From Chitinophagaceae bacterium (lineage in GTDB: Bacteria; Bacteroidota; Bacteroidia; Chitinophagales; Chitinophagaceae), in the NCBI GenBank assembly GCA_017882205.1, contig JADGPY010000127.1, positions 1 to 5,813 on the forward strand: a stretch of 5,813 nucleotides of DNA, read 5' to 3'. Positions 1 through 5,813 of the stretch are shown here, piece by piece (position 1 is the first letter of the stretch; the number at the start of each line of letters is the position of its first letter). The notes beneath the pieces were generated by a model that worked only from the letters and a program-made list of their open reading frames with translations, did not search any database and was not told the DNA's origin. The position numbers and the translations under genes are program-made.

Positions 1-138
1 GGGCTTGAAATCCCTCATGCACATATGCATCTTGTACCTATTAATTTCGCAGATGATCTGAATTTCACAAGACCAAAAATGAAGGTATCGCTGGAAGAAT
101 TAAAGGCAGCAGAACAAAAAATACTTATGTTTTTATAG
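1..138 (+). CDS. HIT (histidine triad) family protein, 3' end only
   Basis: This is the C-terminal 45 residues of a histidine-triad protein; the start lies beyond the left edge. The reading frame is open from base 1 to a TAG at 136-138. Near its beginning it carries GLEIPHAHMHLVPI, which contains the HxHxHxx signature at residues 6-10 of the fragment. In this family the middle histidine (residue 8 here) is the nucleophile that forms a nucleotidyl intermediate. Family members hydrolyse or transfer nucleoside monophosphates, for example from AMP-lysine or AMP phosphoramidates, in the cytoplasm. The tail after the motif (LEELKAAEQKI) looks like the usual C-terminal helix. The exact substrate cannot be told. 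The gene converges on ruvC, with one base between the two stop codons. The family call is secure from the motif; the subfamily is not determined. Confidence 0.9.
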   Translation, partial: GLEIPHAHMHLVPINFADDLNFTRPKMKVSLEELKAAEQKILMFL

Positions 139-139
139 T

Positions 140-700
140 TCAACGAACTTTCCCTGGATTCTTTATTAAAAAATCTTTCCAACCGTTCAATTTTATCCCC
201 GCGGGTTTCACGGGATCATTACCCTGAAAATGATGACATACCGCAACTGCCAACGCATCTGTAGCATCTAAAAATTTGGGATCATCCTCAAATGCAACAA
301 TTCGTTGAAGCATCTTCATGACCTGCATTTTATCCGCATTCCCATTGCCTGTAATCGATTGCTTTATCTTCCGCGGCGAATACTCGGTTACAGGAACACC
401 CGCCTGCATTGCAGCCGCAATAGCCACCCCCTGGGCTCTTCCAAGCTTTAGCATGCTTTGAACATTCTTTCCGAAAAAAGGGGCTTCAATAGCTAGCTCA
501 TGCGGTGAATGTTGTTTTACCAGTTCACATACCTTATGATGAATTAATTCCAGCCGCTGATAGGCGTCCTTTTTTGCTGAGATTTTCAATACGCCCATTA
601 CTACAAGTTTAACAGCACTTCCAGTAACTTCAATTACTCCAAATCCCATCATTAAGGTGCCCGGATCTATGCCTAAAATGATTTTTGAGTTTTTATACAA
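140..700 (-). CDS. ruvC: Crossover junction endodeoxyribonuclease RuvC
   Basis: RuvC is the dimeric, Mg-dependent nuclease that cuts Holliday junctions symmetrically at the end of homologous recombination, working with the RuvAB branch-migration motor. The 186-residue protein has the RNase H-like fold signature. The first acidic residue is D12 in GIDPGT, the second E72 in LAIEAPFF, and the last two D145 and D148 in DATDALAVAVCHH. This gives the complete four-carboxylate active site. The conserved segment SPRKIKQSITGNGNADK (residues 108-124) matches the family's DNA-contacting region. Length fits Bacteroidota RuvC and is slightly longer than the E. coli protein. The start is a TTG at 698-700: no ATG or GTG lies in frame between the upstream stop (725-727) and D12, and the first in-frame ATG (M17) would remove the catalytic aspartate. 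No clear Shine-Dalgarno site precedes it. ruvA and ruvB are not in this window, and they are often unlinked in this phylum. Confidence 0.96.
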   Translation of the reverse strand: MYKNSKIILGIDPGTLMMGFGVIEVTGSAVKLVVMGVLKISAKKDAYQRLELIHHKVCELVKQHSPHELAIEAPFFGKNVQSMLKLGRAQGVAIAAAMQAGVPVTEYSPRKIKQSITGNGNADKMQVMKMLQRIVAFEDDPKFLDATDALAVAVCHHFQGNDPVKPAGIKLNGWKDFLIKNPGKVR

Positions 701-717
701 ATCGAAGAGTATTTTTG
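684..717 (+). promoter_or_regulatory. Possible Bacteroidota-type promoter for the flippase-like gene
   Basis: The sequence TATTTTTG at 710-717 is an exact match to the Bacteroidota -7 element TAnnTTTG. A TTTG at 684-687 could serve as the -33 element, but the 22-base spacer is a little longer than the usual 19-21. Transcription would start near 724 and leave a leader of about 70 bases before the ATG at 797. The -33 part overlaps the 5' end of ruvC on the other strand. In DNA this AT-rich a match of this quality can occur by chance, so this is only a candidate. Confidence 0.25.
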
Positions 718-796
718 AGCACTTTTAAAAGAATTAAACCATTTACAGGTTTATTGGTTTCAAGATACACTGGTTTACCAATAAATCAATTAATCA

Positions 797-1825
797 ATGA
801 ACGTTCAGGATATGTTGCGATCTCACAAAAATATCAAAATATTTTTCAACTACGTTCTAGGCCCATTGCTAGGCCTTTGGTTATTCTATTCATTATACAA
901 CCAGGTTAAGAACCAGCCACATTTACAGGAGTCTATTGACCTTATTAAGCATGCTCCATTTGGCGATCATGCGATAAAATTCTGGATCGTAATTGTTTTG
1001 GTATTTCTGAACTGGGGAATTGAGGCGCGAAAATGGCAGGTATTGGTTAAAAACCTCCAGTCGATTAATTTTCTTACAGCCTTCAAAGCTGTATTATCGG
1101 GATTAACATTATCTCTAAATACTCCAAACAGGATTGGGGAATACGGTGGAAGGATATTATACATAGACGAAGGCAACAGGTTAAGTGCTATTTCACTTAG
1201 TATTGCAGGTGGCATTAGCCAATTGATCATTACTCTTTTGATGGGTTGTGGAGGTTTATTATTTTTGATTTATTTCCAACAACCACACAATCCTGCAATG
1301 GGCCTTTCTGTTTTCTGGTTAAAGATCTTTTCATTAAAAATACTGTTGATCGTTTCGCTTATTACCACTGCAGGTTTAATCCTTTTTTATTTCCGGTTAT
1401 CCTGGATTACTCTTTTTCTTGAAAAAATACCCAGGCTTGCACGATTCACCCGGTATATGATTGTTCTTGAGCAATTTACAGCCAAAGTATTGTTAAGGTT
1501 AATCTCACTCTCTTTCTTTCGTTATTTGATCTTCGTTTTACAATATATATTGTTACTTCAGGTATTTGAAGTAAATATTTCCTGGGTAGATGCATTTTGG
1601 GTAATAAGTATACTATTCCTTGTACTGGCTATTGTTCCGTCATTTGCAATAGCAGACCTTGGCATTAGGGGCAAGTTCAGCACTGAGCTGTTAAACTTAT
1701 ATAGCGTTAATACAATCGGAATAATTGGAACTACATTTGGTATCTGGTTAATCAATCTTTTTATTCCAGCCATTGTGGGAAGTTTGCTTATTTTCGGCAC
1801 CAGGATTTTTAAGAATGATAAATAA
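797..1825 (+). CDS. Flippase-like membrane protein, YbhN / LPG-synthase transmembrane family (UPF0104)
   Basis: This is a 342-residue inner-membrane protein with about eight hydrophobic segments, roughly at residues 17-35, 60-75, 95-107, 132-160, 172-198, 236-258, 264-286 and 303-336. Between them lie motifs typical of the lysylphosphatidylglycerol-synthase transmembrane/YbhN-like family: NWGIEARKWQVL (72-83), TPNRIGEYGGRI (109-120) and PSFAIADLGIRGKFS (281-295). The soluble aminoacyl-transferase domain of true MprF proteins is absent, so it is not a lipid aminoacylating enzyme by itself. Relatives are thought to move or bind lipids in the membrane, but this protein's substrate is unknown. 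The ATG at 797 is the first in-frame start; M6 at 812 is an alternative. No strong Shine-Dalgarno site is present. The gene is divergent from ruvC across 96 bases and is followed immediately by the DUF3108 gene, with which it is probably co-transcribed. Confidence 0.85.
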   Translation: MNVQDMLRSHKNIKIFFNYVLGPLLGLWLFYSLYNQVKNQPHLQESIDLIKHAPFGDHAIKFWIVIVLVFLNWGIEARKWQVLVKNLQSINFLTAFKAVLSGLTLSLNTPNRIGEYGGRILYIDEGNRLSAISLSIAGGISQLIITLLMGCGGLLFLIYFQQPHNPAMGLSVFWLKIFSLKILLIVSLITTAGLILFYFRLSWITLFLEKIPRLARFTRYMIVLEQFTAKVLLRLISLSFFRYLIFVLQYILLLQVFEVNISWVDAFWVISILFLVLAIVPSFAIADLGIRGKFSTELLNLYSVNTIGIIGTTFGIWLINLFIPAIVGSLLIFGTRIFKNDK

Positions 1826-1832
1826 ACAAAAG

Positions 1833-2633
1833 ATGAAAATTAGAAGTAAATTATTTGCAACATTTTTAATTCTGATGTCGTGTTTTTCATTAAAAGCTGG
1901 GGATGAATTTTGTGGTTTGAGAAACAATTCTTTCCTGGCTGGAGAAGTGGTGAAGATGATGATCTTCTATAACACCATGGGAATATATGTGAGTGCCGGT
2001 GAAGCCACTTTCAGCACATCACTGGAAAGATATAATGGCAAAACAGTATACCACTGCATTGGGGAAGGTCATTCATACCCATTTTTTGACAACTTTTATA
2101 AAGTTAGGGACCGGTATGAAACATACATGGATACTGCAACAATGCTTCCCTTAAAATTCATAAGAAATGTTGAAGAGGGTGGACGAAAAGTATACAATAA
2201 TATAACTTTCAACCATCACGCAGGAACTGCAGTTAGTACTAACGGGGTATTCAAAATACCAGGTTGTATCCAGGATGTGATGAGTTCAACGTACTATGCA
2301 CGAAATATTAATTTTGATAAGTACAAACCGGGGGATAAGATCAATTTTGATATGTTTATTGATGACGAGATCTATCATCTTTACCTAAGGTATTCCGGAA
2401 AAGAAATTGTAAAAACCAGGTATGGAAAATTTCATGCAATTAAGTTCAAACCTTTGTTGATTCAGGGAACAATATTCACTGAAGGTGAAAATATGAATGT
2501 ATGGGTAAGCGATGATCCCAATCACATCGTATTACGCGTGGAAGCTCCAATAGCTGTTGGAAGTATGAAAGTAGATATGATGGGATACAGGAACTTAAAA
2601 TACCCATTGAAATCATTGATTAGTTTTAGATAG
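1833..2633 (+). CDS. Exported DUF3108 domain-containing protein
   Basis: The predicted product has 266 residues. Its N-terminus is a signal peptide: basic MKIRSK, a hydrophobic core (LFATFLILMSCFSL), then a possible signal peptidase I site after LKA (residue 22). LMSC at residues 14-17 also resembles a lipobox, so it could be a lipoprotein. The mature part matches the DUF3108 pattern: FLAGEVVKMMIFYNTMGIYVSAGEATF (34-60, split by beta-rich turns), DRYETYMDTATMLPLKFIRN (93-112) and a lysine/valine-rich beta-strand tail with WVSDDPNHIVLRVEA. The family is expected to form an extended beta structure in the periplasm or at the outer membrane; its function is unknown. The ATG at 1833, 7 bases after the upstream stop, is preferred because it gives a clean short n-region. 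The ATG at 1815, overlapping the upstream gene by 11 bases, is a real alternative adding six residues. It is likely translated from the same message as the flippase-like gene. Confidence 0.85.
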   Translation: MKIRSKLFATFLILMSCFSLKAGDEFCGLRNNSFLAGEVVKMMIFYNTMGIYVSAGEATFSTSLERYNGKTVYHCIGEGHSYPFFDNFYKVRDRYETYMDTATMLPLKFIRNVEEGGRKVYNNITFNHHAGTAVSTNGVFKIPGCIQDVMSSTYYARNINFDKYKPGDKINFDMFIDDEIYHLYLRYSGKEIVKTRYGKFHAIKFKPLLIQGTIFTEGENMNVWVSDDPNHIVLRVEAPIAVGSMKVDMMGYRNLKYPLKSLISFR

Positions 2634-2641
2634 TTAGATAG
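2626..2641. repeat. Two tandem copies of an 8-base unit at the DUF3108 stop codon
   Basis: TTAGATAG occurs twice without a gap (2626-2633 and 2634-2641). The first copy contains the TAG stop of the DUF3108 gene and the second fills half of the 16-base gap to the convergent hydrolase gene. It is most simply a small slippage duplication. No hairpin-plus-T-run terminator is visible for either of the two converging genes in this gap. Confidence 0.6.
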
Positions 2642-2649
2642 ATTATTAC

Positions 2650-3507
2650 TTATATATCTTCCAGCTTTAGAATATCAGCACCCCTGACTCCCTTCTCTGT
2701 AAGCTGCAAATTGCAACATTCGATCAACGGATCGTGTTCAAAGAAAAGAATATATTGATGCTGCTGGGCCTCTGTAAGAAATGCTTTTTTCTCTGTCAAT
2801 GTTTGAAGTGGCCGGGTATCATATGCCATTATATATGGAACAGGAATATGCGCCATAGATGGTAATAGATCAGCCATATAAATGATAGACTTATCCTTAT
2901 AATTAATTTTTGGAAGCATCATTGCTGCTGTATGTCCATGCATATACAATACCTCCATGTTACTATTGAAACTTGGTGACCGATTGTCTCTGATCTCACT
3001 CAATTGGTTTATAAATTTTAATTGCCCACTTTCTTCAATCGGCAGGATATTTTCCTTTAAGAAGCTGGCCTTTTCCCTATCGTTGGGGTGAACTGCCCAT
3101 TCCCAATGATCCTCGTTGCTCCAATAGGTAGCATTTTTAAAAGCAGGAACCAGCAAATCTCCTTTTTTCTCAATAGATCCTCCACAATGATCAAAATGAA
3201 GATGGGTTAAGAATACATCAGTAATATCTTCCTTGCCAAATCCATATTTGGCAAGGGACTTTTCCAAAGTATCCTCGCCATGCAGATAATAATGACCGAA
3301 AAATTTATCACCCTGTTTATTACCCATCCCATTGTCAACCAATATGAGGTTATTTCCATCTTCAATGAGTAAACAACGCATCGCCCAGCTGCACATATTA
3401 TTCTGGTCGGCGGGATTTAATTTGCTCCACATACTCTTAGGAACAACGCCAAACATCGCACCGCCATCCAGCTTAAAATGCCCTGTATTGATCGAATATA
3501 ATTTCAT
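2650..3507 (-). CDS. MBL-fold metallo-hydrolase (AHL-lactonase-like subgroup)
   Basis: This is a 285-residue soluble hydrolase of the metallo-beta-lactamase superfamily. The two-metal site is complete: HLHFDH at residues 102-107 (H102, H104, D106, H107), H192 in MHGHTAAMM, D213 in YMADLLPS and H258 in FFEHDP. The overall layout, with an N-terminal strand pair, LILVDNGMG before the HxHxDH motif, and ADLLPS late, resembles the lactonase and methyl parathion hydrolase-like branch, not the beta-lactamases proper. The substrate cannot be assigned; lactones, esters or organophosphates are all used by relatives. No signal peptide is seen, so it should act in the cytoplasm. Its ATG overlaps the TGA of the upstream transporter gene by four bases (ATGA, 3504-3507), which indicates translational coupling. 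It is the last gene of the uppP operon and converges on the DUF3108 gene with 16 bases between. Confidence 0.93.
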   Translation of the reverse strand: MKLYSINTGHFKLDGGAMFGVVPKSMWSKLNPADQNNMCSWAMRCLLIEDGNNLILVDNGMGNKQGDKFFGHYYLHGEDTLEKSLAKYGFGKEDITDVFLTHLHFDHCGGSIEKKGDLLVPAFKNATYWSNEDHWEWAVHPNDREKASFLKENILPIEESGQLKFINQLSEIRDNRSPSFNSNMEVLYMHGHTAAMMLPKINYKDKSIIYMADLLPSMAHIPVPYIMAYDTRPLQTLTEKKAFLTEAQQHQYILFFEHDPLIECCNLQLTEKGVRGADILKLEDI

Positions 3508-4787
3508 GAGACAATTGACATTTTCTTTTTTGGATCAACAAATAAAAGTAAAATACCGCCTATTATGAAGAAGCTCATAAGAGCTAATACGGAATTTCGC
3601 ATCCCACCAAAAAATTCTGAAACATAGCCAAAAGAAAGTGTGCCTATTACCGTTCCAATCTTATCACAAACATCAAAAAAACTAAAATAAGAAGCAGTAT
3701 CCTTGGTTGGAGGCAACAACTTGGAGTAAGTAGACCTTGACATAGATTGAATCCCTCCCATAACCATCCCTACTGCAAATGCAAGTCCATAGAATTGATT
3801 GACCGTCCTGACAAAATAAGCAAAAATACAAATGCCTACCCATACCAAAATCAGTATAAAAAGTGTATAAATATTTCCTATGCGATTAGATATCCTGGAA
3901 AAAATAAGTGCGCCTCCAATTGCTACAAGTTGAATAATCAATACTGTTATTATCAGCTGTGCCGTTTGAAGTTTCAGTTCCTGTGATGCGAAATAGGTGG
4001 CCAGATACATCACCGTTTGAACACCCATGTTATAAAAAAAGAAGCTTGTTAAAAATCTTTTTGTTACAGGATATGATTTTAATTGTATCCATACTTTTTT
4101 TAACTCGTAAAAACCATTTGTAAGAATGCTTCGTTCCGGGCGCTGCAAAGAAGCTTTAGAAGGTGGTAATCTATTGAATGTTATCTGTGCGAAGCCAGCC
4201 CACCATAATCCAACTGCAAGAAATGACAACCTCGTTGGCCATGCGCCTAACCCCCACTTCATTGAATCGTTAAGCATAATGACGGCCAGACAAATTATCA
4301 TCAATAAAACACTTCCAACGTAGCCTAAGGCAAAACCTTTGGCACTAACCCTGTCCTGATCTTCCTCGGCAGCGATCTCTGGCAGGTATGCATTATAAAA
4401 AACAATACTGCCGCAGAAACCAATCGATCCAAAAATAGAACAGATGATCCCAAAGGAAATATTCTTGCTTGTGAGAAAAGTAAGACCAATGCATGCGGCA
4501 GAACCGAGGTAGCAAAAAAATTGCATGAAGGCCTTTTTATTCCCTTTGTAATCAGCAATGGAGGAAAGAATGGGTGAAAGAAATGCTATTATAAGGAATG
4601 AAAATGCTATTGAATAGGAAGCCAGGGAAGCACGATTGTATGATCGACCTATAAATTCTACATGCTCGGGAGCAACAATGGTATAATAAGTTGGAAAGAT
4701 GGCTGATGTGATAATAAGTGAATATGCGCTATTGGCCCAATCGTACATTGCCCAACCATTGATAACCTTTTTTGAAGCAGTCTGCAT
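3504..4787 (-). CDS. MFS transporter, UMF1 / Atg22-like family
   Basis: This is a 427-residue inner-membrane transporter with about twelve hydrophobic segments in two halves, joined by a charged loop near residues 205-245 (PPSKASLQRPERS). It opens with WAMYDWANSAYSLIITSAIFP (residues 12-32 in two overlapping halves), the hallmark of the UMF1 family related to yeast vacuolar Atg22. Further family features are IADYKGNKK (78-85, motif-A-like loop), VFYNAYLPEIA (129-139), GGIQSMSRSTYSKLLPP (344-360) and FDVCDKIGTVIGTL (371-384). Atg22 exports amino acids from the vacuole; bacterial members are mostly uncharacterised, so the substrate and direction are open. The ATG at 4787 lies two bases after the uppP stop, and the stop overlaps the next gene's start as ATGA. 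Both spacings place it firmly in the middle of an operon. Confidence 0.9.
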   Translation of the reverse strand: MQTASKKVINGWAMYDWANSAYSLIITSAIFPTYYTIVAPEHVEFIGRSYNRASLASYSIAFSFLIIAFLSPILSSIADYKGNKKAFMQFFCYLGSAACIGLTFLTSKNISFGIICSIFGSIGFCGSIVFYNAYLPEIAAEEDQDRVSAKGFALGYVGSVLLMIICLAVIMLNDSMKWGLGAWPTRLSFLAVGLWWAGFAQITFNRLPPSKASLQRPERSILTNGFYELKKVWIQLKSYPVTKRFLTSFFFYNMGVQTVMYLATYFASQELKLQTAQLIITVLIIQLVAIGGALIFSRISNRIGNIYTLFILILVWVGICIFAYFVRTVNQFYGLAFAVGMVMGGIQSMSRSTYSKLLPPTKDTASYFSFFDVCDKIGTVIGTLSFGYVSEFFGGMRNSVLALMSFFIIGGILLLFVDPKKKMSIVS

Positions 4788-4789
4788 AT

Positions 4790-5584
4790 TTATTTATTGA
4801 TATATCCAGTGAAGATAAGAATCAGCAGGATTATCCCAACAGCCACCCTATACACTCCCCATATCTTTAAACCATGTTTTTTTAAATAACTGATAAAAAA
4901 CTTAATAGCTACCATGGCTATTATAAAAGCAATAAGATTTCCGATTGCTAATACCTTTATTTGCCCGGATGTAAATGCTCCATTTTCCTTAATGTATTTT
5001 AATAATTTATATCCAGTTGCGGCGAGCATTGTAGGTACTGCCAAAAAGAATGAGAACTCTGCGGCAGCGCTCCTGGTAAGTTTTTGTTGCATTCCCCCAA
5101 TGATTGATGCAGCACTTCGGCTTACTCCGGGGATCATCGCTAAACATTGCCATATCCCTATGATAAATGAACGGCGATAGGACACCTGTTGTTCATTTTG
5201 TATTGTTGAGTTCATGAAAAGTTTATCAATAAATAACAATACGATCCCTCCCACTAACATACTTATCGCAACAGTGAGGGAACTTTCAAGCAGTTTATCA
5301 ATCCTCGAAGAAAATAAAAACCCGAGGATCAGCGCTGGTATTACACCAACAACAAGTTTTAAATAAAACTGCCACCTTGAAAAATCAAAGAACTTTTTCC
5401 AGTATAACACAACAACAGCCAGGATGGCACCAAGTTGTATGGCAATGGTAAACACTTTTACAAAATCATCCTCGGTAACCCCCAATACTTTCTCCGTGAT
5501 GATCATATGCCCGGTAGAGGAGATCGGGATAAACTCGGTAATTCCTTCAACGATTGAAATGATGATGCTTTGAACAGTTGTCAT
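4790..5584 (-). CDS. uppP: Undecaprenyl-diphosphate phosphatase (UppP/BacA)
   Basis: UppP removes one phosphate from undecaprenyl diphosphate, regenerating the C55 carrier lipid used for peptidoglycan and other surface polymers. Excess enzyme gives bacitracin resistance in several bacteria. The 264-residue polytopic membrane protein carries both conserved active-site regions: EGITEFIPISSTGH (residues 13-26, with E13, E17, S23 and H26) and PGVSRSAASIIGG (152-164, with R156). These residues correspond to the E. coli E17/E21/S27/H30 set and R174 by spacing and motif. Length is normal for Bacteroidota. The ATG at 5584 fits the family N-terminus (TTVQSIIISIVEGITEF). It is the first gene after a terminator and leads a tight three-gene run with the UMF1 transporter and the MBL hydrolase. 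In many Bacteroidota it sits behind ftsX and DUF3098, and the upstream half of that order is kept here. Confidence 0.97.
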   Translation of the reverse strand: MTTVQSIIISIVEGITEFIPISSTGHMIITEKVLGVTEDDFVKVFTIAIQLGAILAVVVLYWKKFFDFSRWQFYLKLVVGVIPALILGFLFSSRIDKLLESSLTVAISMLVGGIVLLFIDKLFMNSTIQNEQQVSYRRSFIIGIWQCLAMIPGVSRSAASIIGGMQQKLTRSAAAEFSFFLAVPTMLAATGYKLLKYIKENGAFTSGQIKVLAIGNLIAFIIAMVAIKFFISYLKKHGLKIWGVYRVAVGIILLILIFTGYINK

Positions 5585-5633
5585 TATTGAAAATTAAGCT
5601 TTTTTATAAGAAAAGTATCCAGCTGTAGTACAT

Positions 5634-5659
5634 AAAAAAAGCGATGACCAGGCATCGCT
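5634..5659 (-). terminator. Rho-independent terminator after the DUF3098 gene
   Basis: Read on the minus strand, AGCGATG and CATCGCT form a perfect 7-base-pair stem (5653-5659 with 5640-5646) around the six-base loop CCTGGT. The stem runs directly into seven Ts (5640-5634). It begins 20 bases after the DUF3098 stop codon and ends about 50 bases before the uppP start. It should end most transcription from the ftsX/DUF3098 side and leave uppP dependent on its own promoter or on read-through. Confidence 0.85.
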
Positions 5660-5679
5660 ACTATTTTATGATAGGAACA

Positions 5680-5813
5680 TTAACGAGCCTTTTTCATAAT
5701 TGCATAAATCTCTATCAACAAGCCAGCAATGATCAGTATAGGCGCAATGGTTATCCTTACAGGACTATACACATCCTTATCATTGAAAACATTTGGATCA
5801 GGGCTTTTACCAC
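5680..5813 (-). CDS. DUF3098 domain-containing small membrane protein, 3' end only
   Basis: These are the last 43 codons and the TAA stop (5680-5682) of a gene whose start lies beyond the right edge. The visible residues begin GKSPDPNVFNDKDVYSP, continue with VRITIAPILIIAGLLIEIYAI as one hydrophobic segment, and end with MKKAR. The S-P-D-P-x-x-F-N loop followed by the PVRI(T)xAPI segment is characteristic of DUF3098. These are Bacteroidota proteins of about 75-95 residues with two membrane helices, so roughly half is present and the first helix is missing. The function is unknown. In this phylum the gene usually sits between ftsX (cell-division ABC transporter permease) and uppP, so ftsX is expected just outside the window. 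The terminator 20 bases downstream marks the end of its transcript. Confidence 0.88.
   Translation of the reverse strand, partial: GKSPDPNVFNDKDVYSPVRITIAPILIIAGLLIEIYAIMKKAR

Noticed and set aside
826..833. TATTTTTG on the minus strand as a possible ruvC promoter -7 element
   Set aside because: It sits inside the divergent gene about 125 bases from the ruvC start, has no -33 partner at the right distance, and is expected by chance in AT-rich DNA.
857..875. CTAGGCC repeated twice with a 12-base period
   Set aside because: It is in frame and encodes the repeated Leu-Gly of the first membrane segment, so codon repetition explains it.
685..909. Open frame of 74 codons on the + strand across the ruvC-flippase gap
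   Set aside because: It lies in another frame over the start of the flippase-like gene, resembles no family I know, and begins inside ruvC.
967..1800. Two minus-strand open frames inside the flippase-like gene (967-1230 and 1558-1800)
   Set aside because: They are antisense to a gene with clear family motifs and show no recognisable domain.
3332..5180. Open frames antisense to, or in another frame of, the hydrolase, transporter and uppP genes
   Set aside because: All lie within well-supported genes, and their translations look like reversed membrane-protein sequence with no motif.
5610..5640. TACTTTTC on the minus strand as a uppP promoter
   Set aside because: It has one mismatch in the key TTTG, and the only upstream partner is the T-run of the terminator; too weak to list as a feature.
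1..5813. Search for a mobile element, CRISPR array, tRNA, riboswitch or defence system
   Set aside because: Every stretch is accounted for by housekeeping or envelope genes; no terminal repeats, spaced repeats, transposase or toxin-antitoxin genes were seen.

Overview
The window looks like ordinary chromosome from a member of the Bacteroidota, most likely near the Chitinophagaceae. This rests on AT-rich DNA, weak or absent Shine-Dalgarno sites, and Bacteroidota-typical families: a DUF3098 membrane protein next to uppP, a DUF3108 exported protein, and a RuvC of the roughly 185-residue type. The genus call is inference. There are eight genes, two of them cut by the window edges, and almost no non-coding DNA. 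No stretch over 100 bases lacks a gene. I see no RNA gene, CRISPR array, insertion sequence, prophage or other sign of transfer.

Left part (1-700): the 3' end of a HIT-family nucleotide hydrolase/transferase gene (+ strand) converges on a complete ruvC (- strand), the Holliday-junction resolvase. One base separates the two stop codons. ruvC appears to start at TTG.

Middle part (797-2633, + strand): a polytopic membrane protein of the YbhN/LPG-synthase-transmembrane (flippase-like) family is followed within a few bases by an exported DUF3108 protein. The pair looks like a two-gene operon at the cell envelope. The 96-base gap between ruvC and this pair must hold both divergent promoters unless they extend into the genes.

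Right part (2650-5813, - strand, read from right to left): the 3' end of a DUF3098 gene, a clear rho-independent terminator, then uppP (undecaprenyl-diphosphate phosphatase), a UMF1/Atg22-like MFS transporter and a metallo-beta-lactamase-fold hydrolase. The last three are packed with a 2-base gap and a 4-base ATGA overlap, so they are very probably one transcript. UppP recycles the lipid carrier for peptidoglycan and other wall polymers. The substrates of the transporter and hydrolase cannot be read from sequence.

I did not find a convincing undescribed system. The points most worth a second look are the terminator-separated uppP operon with its two uncharacterised partners, the flippase-like/DUF3108 pair, and the TTG start of ruvC.
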